Below, piece after piece: positions 23,201 to 30,713 of a DNA stretch of 64,000 nucleotides (position 1 is its first letter; every line of letters starts with the position of its first letter). A model generated the notes under the pieces. The model was given only the letters and a program-made list of their open reading frames with translations, was not told the origin of the DNA and made no database searches. A program made the position numbers and the translations under genes. Origin of the DNA: Fistularia commersonii (taxonomy: Eukaryota > Chordata > Actinopteri > Syngnathiformes > Fistulariidae); assembly GCA_037954325.1 (NCBI GenBank), contig JBBMNZ010000003.1, positions 11,299,465-11,363,464 of the forward strand, given 5' to 3'.

Positions 23201-25600
23201 TTGGAGCCTCTTTAGTCAGGGTCCAAGGTAGGTCACTCGACAGAGACAGCCCTCCTTGCGTTTTCCAAATCACTGCAGGAAGCGAGAGCAGCCTCTTTCT
23301 CGTCTGTGCTCATACTTCTTGACCTGTCAGCTGCGTTTGACACAGTCAACCACCAGAACCTTGTCTCCACCCTCAAGGGTCTGGGTGTCACAGGCTCTAC
23401 ACTCTCCCTGTTGGTATCCTACATGACAGGTCGCTCCTATCAGGTGACATGGAGGGGGGCTTTGTCAGAACCTGCAGACTGACTCCCGGTGTTCCACAAG
23501 GTTGGGTTCTAGGCCCTCCCCTCTTCTCCCTGTTCACAACATCGCTTGGTTCTGTCATTTACTCACATGGCTTCTCTTACCACTGCTATGCTGAGGACAC
23601 ACAGCGGATTCTGTCCCTCCCTCCGTCTGACACACAGGTCGAAACCCAAATTACAGGTTGTCTGTCTGATATCTCAGATTGGATGGGGATTAACCACCTG
23701 AGGCTCAACCTAGACAAAACTGAGCTGCTCTTTCTCCCAGGGAAAGGTTCTCCGCACAGAGACCTGGCCATCACCATTGACAATACTGTGGTAAGGCCAA
23801 CCCCAACTCCGAGAAACCTAGGTGTGGTCCTTGAAAACCAACTGTCATTCTCAGCAAACGTCGCACCAGTCGCATGTTCCTGCGGATTCCGCCTCTACAA
23901 CATAAAGAAGATCCGCAGATTCCTCACTGAAGATACAGCGCAGATACTCATCCAGGCCCTAGTCATCTCTATTTTGGACTACTGCAACTCCCTCCTTGCT
24001 GATGCCCCAGCGGTGACCATCAGATTTCTGGAGCTTATTCAGAAAGCGCCAGCACGCCTGGTGTTCAATCGTCCCAAATTCTACCACACAACTCCCCTTC
24101 TTATGTCCCTACACTGGCTCCCGGTAGCCACCCACATCAAGTTTAAGTCCCTGGTGCTTGCCTACCGGGCTGTGAATGGGGGAGGCCCCGTCTTATCTCC
24201 AGGCTATGGTCAAGCCACATGTCCCTACCTGTCCCCTCTGATCTGCCACCTCTAGACGACTGTCCACCCCATCACTCAGAGCCCCTGGCTGGCGATCGAA
24301 CCAGTCTTAGCTCTTCTCTTGGCTCCTCAGTGGTGGAACGAACTCCTGAAAAAGGTCAGAACAGCAGGGTCGCTGCCCATCTTTCGCCGTGAGCTGAAAA
24401 CATACCTCCTCACCAAGCATTACCCAACTAATCGTACTTAGCCCTTGCTAAAAAAAATAAAGGTGTATTTATGTATATGGTTCTGAGATGGCTATTTGGT
24501 GGAGTGGGCACTTCTGAATTCTGACTTCTGCTGAATTGCACTTCTTGTAAGTCGCTTTGGTTAAAAGCGTCTGCCAAATGACTGTAATGTAATGTAACAG
24601 TCCAGAACAACAGAGATTGGGGAAAAGAGGCGAAGAGACGGGTTCAAGCAGGTTGGAATGGGTGGAGAAAAGGGGTACTATGTGATAGAAGACTATCAGC
24701 CAGAATGAAAGGAAAAGTGTACAAGATAGCGGTGAGACTAGTGATGCTGTATGGCCTAGAAACAGTTACAATGACGAAAAGACAGGAGGCAGAGCTAGAG
24801 GTCGAAGAGATGAAGATGGTAAGGTTCTCTTTGGGAGTGACCAGGATGGATAGGATCAGAAATGATTCTTTCAGAGGAACCGCATATGTTCGATGTTTTG
24901 GAGAGAAGGTCAGAGAAGCCAGATTGAGGTTGCTCTGTCATGTACAGAGGAGGGATAGTGAATATGTTGGTAGACGGATGCTGGAATTAAAGATGCCAGG
25001 CAGGATGTCTCAAGGAAGAGCAAAGAGAAGATTTATGGACGTAGTGAAAGAGGATATAAAGGTAGTAGGTGTGAGAGAGGAGTGGCGACCCCTGGCAGGA
25101 AAAGTACAAAGAAGCAAGGAGTTACCAGAGGCCATGGATGGTCCAGCCGTTGACGGAGGGCGGGAGTCTGCAGAGGTCCGCTTTGTGCTGGGATTGAAGG
25201 ACACAGAAGGTCAGATGTAGCTGGATGACACCCTGCCTTTGGTCACATGATCCTCTGCCCTCCTTTCCTCCCTTCTGGCTTTCCTTTTGTCCTCGTCTTC
25301 CTTGAACACTGTATTCTAGTCTTGCCCCCCCCGTGTCCTCCCTGTCACACCTGTATGGATCTTCTGGTTCTACTGATTGTTGGTGAAGCTGAGAATGAGA
25401 ATGAAGATAAGGGTCACCTGACAGAAACCTCCAGGCCACTCCAGGGTGAAAATCATGCAGCTCCAGGAGCAGGTCTTGGGCAAGCAGGCCTGTGGCGGGG
25501 AGCCTGGTGTCGCCGTGATGACCGACAGCGGCAGCAGGAGCAGGGGCACGGTGCCAGGGCCAGCCAGCGGGGATGCCAGAGAGCGCAGCATGGTGGCCAT
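17098..25600 (-). CDS. RNase T2-like secreted ribonuclease, complete, 8 exons
   Basis: RNase T2 enzymes cut RNA in lysosomes or outside the cell. Exons on the minus strand: 25600-25418, 25187-25126, 18461-18404, 18286-18219, 18095-17982, 17665-17617, 17434-17360, 17271-17098. All junctions are GT-AG with matching phase, giving 260 residues, the usual family length. Residues 1-31 look like a signal peptide. CAS I is intact (WTIHGLWP, His79). CAS II reads FWQDEWGKHGVQ instead of the usual FWxHEWxKHGTC: Glu127, Lys130 and His131 remain, but the first His is Asp126 and the Cys after HGT is gone. Further family blocks are AGITPS, EIQCV, the C-terminal IEL motif and NxS/T sites (NLT, NST). Intron 2 is 6.7 kb and almost wholly transposon. 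It is tail to tail with supt5h. I take it as a teleost rnaset2-like paralogue; activity cannot be judged from sequence alone. Confidence 0.9.
18298..18368. repeat. (ATC)n trinucleotide repeat
   Basis: About 23 ATC units on the plus strand ((GAT)n on the gene strand). It lies in intron 3 of the RNase T2-like gene and ends about 12 bases before the acceptor of the exon at 18286-18219. Long Asp or Ser open frames over it are artefacts of the repeat. Confidence 0.95.
18895..19898 (+). pseudogene. RTE LINE endonuclease and linker fragment
   Basis: Three overlapping frames (18895-19149, 19186-19401, 19443-19898) together cover an apurinic-type endonuclease domain and the following linker. Recognisable blocks are VVSGYVP, VVIGADFNGHVG, RRGNLKEISDCKVVVGES (as QGNLKE here) and KETWWWNEEV. 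A T-run at 19370 and single-base changes break the frame. No intact protein can be made. Confidence 0.85.
19943..19960 (+). repeat. Short telomere-like TTAGGG run
   Basis: GGTTAGGGTTAGGGTTAG lies inside the LINE linker region where related LINEs have a single GGTTAGGG. It is a small local expansion. Confidence 0.7.
20000..20057 (+). repeat. 29-bp tandem duplication across a transposon junction
   Basis: GATGGGAAGATGGAAAAAGT...CCATATTT (20000-20028) is followed directly by a second copy (20029-20057) with one base difference (AAAAAG versus AAAGAG). Each copy holds 20 bases of LINE sequence, the TA target and the first eight bases or so of the pogo-like element end. The outer copy therefore carries a clipped transposon tip. 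Confidence 0.9.
20050..21089 (+). mobile_element. Pogo-like transposon inside the RTE LINE
   Basis: Inverted ends: CCATATTTTCCGCAATATAAGGCGCA on the left, and its near copy read on the other strand on the right (CCATGTTTTCCGCACTATGAGG...). TA flanks both sides (20048-20049 and 21090-21091), and removing the element and one TA rejoins the LINE frame (...RWKK-YFEELMN...). Inside, 20400-20680 holds broken pieces of a pogo-like transposase N-terminus (VEYGNRAAAREFNI, MVRKWRKQ). The catalytic part is gone. Confidence 0.9.
21217..21573 (+). pseudogene. RTE LINE reverse transcriptase fragment
   Basis: This open frame covers the fingers/palm start of the reverse transcriptase: NDIPVAVWK, then GNYRGIKLMSHTLKLWERV and QLYGFMPRESTTDAVFAL. 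A frame shift near 21540 breaks the next block (VDxEKAYERV in another frame). It stops at about 21700 where the L2 element begins. Confidence 0.85.
21700..24599 (+). mobile_element. L2-type LINE inserted in the RTE LINE
   Basis: A weak endonuclease trace (LNFLALTETWIA, about 22210-22250) is followed by a linker frame (22445-22915) and then a long reverse transcriptase C-terminal frame (23449-24255). The 3' end has the hallmark L2 tail GTCGCTTTGGTTAAAAGCGT followed by TGTAATGTAATGTAA, a short tandem tail. On both sides the flanking sequence is RTE LINE. Stops show it is inactive. Confidence 0.88.
23449..24255 (+). pseudogene. L2 LINE reverse transcriptase C-terminal half
   Basis: A 268-codon open frame, long for a dead element. 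Blocks seen: PGVPQGWVLGPPLFSLF, then YHCYAEDTQ (catalytic motif, with YAED where FADD/YADD is usual), LRLNLDKTELLF, RNLGVVLENQLSF, LVISILDYCNSLLA and RLVFNRPKF, all in L2 order. The expected second catalytic Asp is Glu-Asp shifted (AEDT), which fits decay. It stops before the usual end. Confidence 0.85.
24705..25110 (+). pseudogene. RTE LINE C-terminal fragment
   Basis: The open frame from 24705 reads KGKVYKIAVRLVMLYGLETV, then SLGVTRMDRIRND, REARLRLL.HVQRR and RRFMDVVKED, the conserved C-terminus of fish RTE-like LINEs. A short deletion follows GVREE, then the usual TGGCGACCCCT end at about 25083-25093. The frame runs on into the RNase T2 exon on the opposite strand by chance. Confidence 0.85.
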
Positions 25601-26388
25601 AGGACTGGAAGTAGATCGGACGTCCGTCCGGTGGTCTGAGGGGACGTCGGAGCTGGGGCAGGGGCAACTACCTAGACAAGTCCACAGCTCACTGCATTAA
25701 GGGGAGTTCTAGCACTGCGAGTATTAGTAGTAAAAGTAGTAGTTATTTGTCAAAGTGTTTATGATGTGAGGAAGGAGCATCAGGTGATGGGTCGACCTGC
25801 TGTGTGTGCATGTGTGTGTGGGTGTGTGTGTGCGCTCTAAAGGTTCTCTTCAATGTTCCATGAGTATTTCCTGTGTTCTCTGAGGTCCTATGTGTGTTCT
25901 CCAAGTGTCGTCTGTGTTCTCCTATTGTTCTTGAAGGTTCCATTAGTGTTCTCTAAGGTTCTTTTAGTGTTGTGCGAGTGTTCTCGGAGTGTGTTGGACT
26001 CACCAGGCTGTGGCGGCGAGGCGTCTGGCCACCGTCCAAAGCTTGGCTGTGAATTGTCTCCTGGAGGAGGAAATGGAACCTGCTTCAGAAGGAAGTGCAG
26101 AACTCAGCGGAGGTACCGGAACTTTCCGCCCTTTGTGGCAAACAGATGCGACTGTGACCTGGACCAATCAAATGGTAGCAGGGAATTCCTCCAACCAATT
26201 GGGTGCCTTCTCTTACCCAATCCTGTTGCACTGACGTTCTTGGTGACATTACTTCCTGTTTTACTAGGCCCAGTCCCCCTACCAGGGTTATTATGTGATG
26301 TTTTCCCCTGGTGTCTCCTATACATTGATATTATGTGTATGCTGTATAAGTCTTGCTAAGGTCCTCCAAGTGAAGCTGACCTCAGGAA

Positions 26389-26389
26389 A

Positions 26390-26427
<38 letters not shown>

Positions 26428-26472
26428 GTGTGCGTGTGTGCGTGTGTGTGTGTGTGTGCGTGTGTGTGCGTG

Positions 26473-26527
<55 letters not shown>
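26389..26527. repeat. (GT)n/(GTGC)n microsatellite
   Basis: About 139 bases of GT with scattered CGTG interruptions. Another GT tract follows at 26756-26825. Confidence 0.95.
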
Positions 26528-26528
<1 letters not shown>

Positions 26529-26762
26529 GTGCTTTGCCTGCACATGTCTGGTGCTTTTATTGTTGAAAACAGGAAGTGCAACTCCCCACTTCTTGCAGGG
26601 GACAACTGTTAAGCGTCTATCAAGATTCTGGCACCTTGTCAGAATGTGTGTGTGTGTCCTTGTCAGAATGCAAAACCAGCAACCGTGGAAACATGAAGCA
26701 GCTCCGGGGCAGTGAACCTTCCTCTCACTTCTTCTTTGAATTTTGGGGAGTTGTGTGTATGT

Positions 26763-26830
<68 letters not shown>

Positions 26831-27113
26831 GGGGGCTGCTCTCTCTGCCCCTTGAGGTCAGAGGGTCTTGAGCTGTTGTTGTTGATGTTCTGGAGTGTTA
26901 GTTTCAGGTTAGTTGTGTTCTCACCCTACCTGTGTCAGGTGAGAGTGGACCAATTAGATACCGGTGTCTGTCCATCTGTTGTTTATTCTCAGATGTTTAT
27001 TCTGAGTGTTCTGGAGGCTGGAGCCCAGTGGGGGTCCAAGTCGGGTCCAGAGTCTGTTTCTTTAAATGTGTGTGGACGTGGCTGCGGAGCATGTGCACCA
27101 TGACCTGCACAAT

Positions 27114-27115
<2 letters not shown>

Positions 27116-27177
<62 letters not shown>
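27116..27177. repeat. (CA)n microsatellite
   Basis: About 30 CA units; a GT tract with GC interruptions follows at 27361-27401 and touches the duplicated block. Confidence 0.95.
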
Positions 27178-27400
27178 TAATAAAATTTCATAAATTTCTC
27201 TGCCCCTGATTGGTCAGCGAATCTGAGGCAGCAGCTGATTGGCCAAGGGGGGCGTGTCCATTTCGACTGCTATCACTCGGTGTGACCTGGAATTACAGCA
27301 CAGGAAGAGATGCCTGAACCTTTCAGAATAAAACACAACGGGGAATGTTTCCACTGACTCATGTGTGTGCGTGTGTGTGTGTGTGTGTGCGTGTGCGTGT

Positions 27401-29334
27401 GTTGTGATGTTTAGACTGATGGAGTTCCAGTCTGACTGACGTCTCTTTGTCTGTCATGCATGTCCTCTTCAGTTAACGGTAATTCTGCTCCAGATTCTCC
27501 CCCTCTGACTTCTCATTGACACCATGTGTATTTGAAAGTGAATGGAGAACCTGTCTCGTTGATTAGCCGTCCATGATCCATGTTCACCATAAATGTGGGA
27601 ATGTATTAACCTCATCTCCAGCGCAGCTGTGTCTGTCTGTGCCACCTAACATGCAGAAGCAACGCAGGCAAATCCATTTTTGTCTCCACCTTGTTCTCCT
27701 GGCCCATTGGACTTCGAAAACCACCCTGATGGTCCGGTCCTCTCTGAAAGCCACGCTGAGCTGCTAACCCGGACCAAAGCATGGCTTCCAGAGGCATTAC
27801 ATTGACCTGGAGCAAAGCCGGCTGCCATCTTCATGCTGGCAGCTTCCACAAACCCAGAGAACTAAGTGTGACTATTTCCCCGACCCTGCTGGCTGGTAGA
27901 AGAATATCGTGCTTTATTGTTTGGATTGTTTCCCTGGACTAACTGATGTGGTTGGTGCTTTCTATGTGGCACGTGGAAAAGAAAGCATCACCCAGGGTGG
28001 GACTTTAGTAGAAACCAAACCCGGGAGTCCCAGGTCCATCCTGGACCAGGAGTATGAACTCCGGGTCCATGTAGTAGATGCTGAGCTATGTGAGTCTGTC
28101 CTGGCCTGTTACTGGCACCACCGGCCATGTCCTTCTCCTGCACGGTCTCTCCATCTCCAGCTGCAGAGCTGCACAGTCCGTTATCCCCTCGGTGCAGATG
28201 CTGGCTGCTGATTGCAGACGTGCAGCTGGAACCCATGGACGAAGTGGAGCTTTAGCTTTCAACATTGTTAAACCTCATCTGTATCTCACCTGGAGACTAA
28301 CTAGAGCCTGGCTCCAGTCTGTAGTCCAGGGACAGGCGGATCAGTGATGGTCCTGGACATTCCAACTTAAAAGTTGATTGATATCAAAGGTATTCAAACG
28401 GCCATAGTAGTCAGATCTGCGTGAAGGTCTGCTCTGACCACCCAAGCGGAGTCCTACTGCAAACTAGAGCGTGTGTGGCTCTGCCCAAACACCCAGCAGG
28501 TGTAGTGGGGCAGCTGGTTGCGTTGCAGAGGCTGAGAAGAATCGGATGTTGTGCAGTAGGGCGCTGTTACTCTGGTTTCTTCTATCTGTCCCACCACCTC
28601 ATGGAGACCTTCTCCTGCCTCCATGCTTCTGTGCTGTTGGGTCACCATTAATCTGTTTTTTTCTTTCTTTTGTCGTGTTTTCCCGTCATGCTTTGTGCTG
28701 CTGCTGCCTGACTTCGCCCTGATGACTGTCCATGGCTCACCCTCCCTTCCTCCACCTGCGTCTAACCTTATCTTCAACTTTTCCTCCTCTTCATCCTGGA
28801 TTCTTTCTCTCAATTTTTTTAAATCTGTTCGCCTCTTATCCTCCATCCTCTTGTCCATCCCACCTCTTGCCTTGACTGCACCTCCACTGTTCTCCTGCAC
28901 CTTCTCCCATTCCTCCTTTCTTGTGTTTGTGTGGTGTCGCCCCGGTGCAGAGGAGGCTGAAGGTAAGTCTCCTCAGATCTCACAATCATTCCCTCCGGAT
29001 CAGCTGCTACCAGGAGAGTAACCCTGACCTCTCCTTGGTTCCTGTTCCCTCAGTGTCCAACATCGACCACGTAGTTCTGGATGAAGACCATTCCTCGATC
29101 CAGGAGGCTACAGAATCTCTGGAGGTGAACCAGACACTCAACATAGACACGAGAGAGGAGTTAATGTTACAAAATATAGATGTCAGAACATTGAGATGGG
29201 AATGTTGAAGGTCATCACCTGAAGGTTCTGTGTCTGGACTCCTACCAGCAGCTTCTGTTTTGAAGGTTCTTTGTCTGTGGTCCTGTACCAGAAGCCTCTG
29301 TTTGGACTTGTACCAGAAACTTGTGATTTGAAGG

Positions 29335-29345
<11 letters not shown>
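27401..29345 (+). repeat. Duplicated 2-kb block, copy B
   Basis: A near-identical same-strand copy of 3763-5774, about 23.6 kb away, with only scattered base differences visible. It is bounded by GT microsatellites on both sides (27361-27401 and 29334-29391). It includes copies of two supt5h exons but ends just before the third, where copy A has the splice acceptor and copy B has a GT tract. Confidence 0.93.
28951..29124 (+). pseudogene. supt5h exon copies with frameshift
   Basis: Copies of the 12-base exon (28951-28962) and the next exon (29054-29124) keep their AG and GT splice borders. The second is 71 bases instead of 70: CATTCCTCGATCC replaces CATTCTGGATCC after the VVLDED motif, so the frame shifts after DEDHS. 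No third exon follows. It cannot add to a working Spt5. Confidence 0.9.
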
Positions 29346-29383
<38 letters not shown>

Positions 29384-29391
29384 TGTGTGTG

Positions 29392-29857
29392 AAAACAAAA
29401 GGGACACCTCCTCTCTCCCTTGTTCATGTTTCCTTCCAAACCAACTCTAAACCCTGCAGGAGCATTCTGACAGTCAATTGAGGGTCCCGTCCCTCAGCCA
29501 GAACCGCCTGTCCTTCATCCAGAACCTTCTGTCCCTCAGTCCAGAACCCTCTGATCTCTATTTCACATTACCTCTTAGAGATGTCTGTGAAAGTTCTCAG
29601 TCATCCCGGTCATTGTAAATTTTTGTCAAAATCTGCTTGTTATGCCAACTGTCCTTGAATTTCTTCACTTAAGGACTTAGGGACTTTTCACCCCTCATCC
29701 CAGAGGCTTCTTCACTTATAATGACATGTGGCGCGTTTTCCAATATTAGAGATGTATGAGTTGTATGACACACACACACCTGCTGATTCCCGCCTTGTTG
29801 AAAGCCCCTCCTGAGTTCCTTCAAGAACCTCCAGGTCCTGGTGGGTTAAGCCTTCAG
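29392..29857. other. Region upstream of the first visible cox7a1 exon
   Basis: Contains three loose repeats of CAGAACC(T)TCTGTCCCTCAG (29490-29560). The first coding exon of cox7a1 (expected start codon and presequence start) was not found here. Confidence 0.4.
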
Positions 29858-30419
29858 CGGCTCGGCCCGACGGATGACCAACAAAGTTCCTAAAGCCCAG
29901 AAACTGATCCAGGTGAGGTGTGGAGAGGTGTGGAGGTGTGAAGTGTGAAGAACCCACCTCTGGTTCTTCAGCGTGGAGTTGGTTGGCTCTGGAGCCAGGC
30001 TCTGTACCTGTTTTGGGTCCAAAGGCGTCCACAGGATCTTCTCGCACAGATTCTCTGCTTTCTGTCTGAGGACATCAAGCGGAGAACCTCCACCTGTTCC
30101 TCCTGATTTGGCCATGCCAGCACCTTCTCTGAGGGCTGTGGTTTCCATGGTTACAGGAGATCAATGGGTTGCCTGTCCACATCAAGGGAGGCAGTGGCGA
30201 TGTGGCACGGTACCGGGTTACCATAGCGCTCAAATTCGCAGGTAACCACCACGCTTGGTGATGCCAAGACCATAAAAATCTGACCAAGAGCCCCCCCCGC
30301 CCTCTCTTGGTTCTATGTGAAGTTCTGGAGCAGTGGTTGATCTTCTTGTCGTCCTCCATACAGGAACCTGTTACTCCTTGTACTGGCTCCTCTTCGCCTC
30401 ACTGTCCCAGAAGACCTAG
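29858..30419 (+). CDS. cox7a1: Cytochrome c oxidase subunit 7A, last three exons
   Basis: COX7A is a small single-span subunit of complex IV in the inner mitochondrial membrane. Exons 29858-29912, 30157-30241 and 30364-30419 join in phase with GT-AG borders and encode 64 residues to the stop. Family features: NKVPKAQKLIQ (family NKVxEKQKLFQ), then INGLPVHIKGG (family DNxIPLYLKGG), RYRVTIAL and the membrane segment AGTCYSLYWLLFASL. YRVT and GTxYSLY favour the heart/muscle form COX7A1 over COX7A2. The end is SQKT, without the Lys-rich tail of 7A2. The first exon with the start codon was not found; the supt5h duplicate lies just upstream. ATTAAA at 30501-30506 is the likely polyadenylation signal. 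Confidence 0.8.
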
Positions 30420-30500
30420 AGGAGCCCGGCCCTGTCTATTTCCTGGGGAGCTGTCTAATGCTGGTGTTGCTGTGTGATTTTATTCCATCAAAGCTTCTTC

Positions 30501-30506
30501 ATTAAA
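30501..30506 (+). terminator. cox7a1: cox7a1 polyadenylation signal
   Basis: ATTAAA 82 bases after the cox7a1 stop, followed by GTGTGTGTTTCTG. The opposing chp2 signal is at 30599-30604. Confidence 0.65.
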
Positions 30507-30598
30507 AAGAGTGAAAAACAAAGTGTGTGTTTCTGATCTATTAGACCTGGACACATACACACAGTTGCAGTGATTTCAGCTTATTCTGGTGAACTGGA

Positions 30599-30604
30599 TT
30601 TATT
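30599..30604 (-). terminator. chp2: chp2-like polyadenylation signal
   Basis: AATAAA on the minus strand, about 110 bases after the chp2 stop codon. With the cox7a1 signal it leaves under 100 bases between two converging transcripts. Confidence 0.7.
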
Positions 30605-30713
30605 GACCACCTCCACCCTCCCATGGCCCCCTCTCCCTGAATCCAGCAGATGTGAAGGTCCCTCTCCACCTCTCCTACCAAGAGGAGGAGGTGCTGACGT
30701 TGAGCGGAGGAGG

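Larger units (their letters stand above)
18540..25120 (+). mobile_element. RTE-type LINE, split by two later insertions
   Basis: The 5' end has the GTTGGTGTCTCCCGGAG...GGTTGCGTCAGGAAGG leader common in fish RTE-like LINEs (about 18560-18640). Endonuclease pieces follow (18895-19401; GADFNGHVGAGN motif), then a linker region to 20047, the reverse transcriptase start (21091-21700; NYRGIKLMSH and YGFMPR motifs) and, after a gap, the C-terminus (24602-25110; VMLYGLETV and RRFMDVVKED motifs). The stretch with the reverse-transcriptase catalytic YxDD is missing where the L2 element now sits. Stops and frame shifts are frequent. It fills intron 2 of the RNase T2-like gene in the antisense direction: its start lies close to the acceptor of the exon at 18461 and its end within about 10 bases of the donor at 25125. 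Confidence 0.88.
25620..27360. other. Intergenic region between the RNase T2-like gene and cox7a1, with CCAAT motifs
   Basis: No coding exon recognised. 25850-25990 is a loose tandem of GTGTTCTC-type units. Three CCAAT motifs lie at about 26163-26220 (ACCAATCAAATGG, AACCAATTGGG, ACCCAATCC). Two inverted ones lie at 27208-27245 (GATTGGTCAGCG and GATTGGCCAAGG), followed by the GC-box-like GGGGGGCGTGTCC. The second cluster looks like a promoter reading right, possibly that of cox7a1. Confidence 0.4.

Noticed and set aside
25247..25700. Plus-strand frames next to the first RNase T2 exon
   Set aside because: Shadows of exon 1 (25418-25600) and its flanks on the minus strand.
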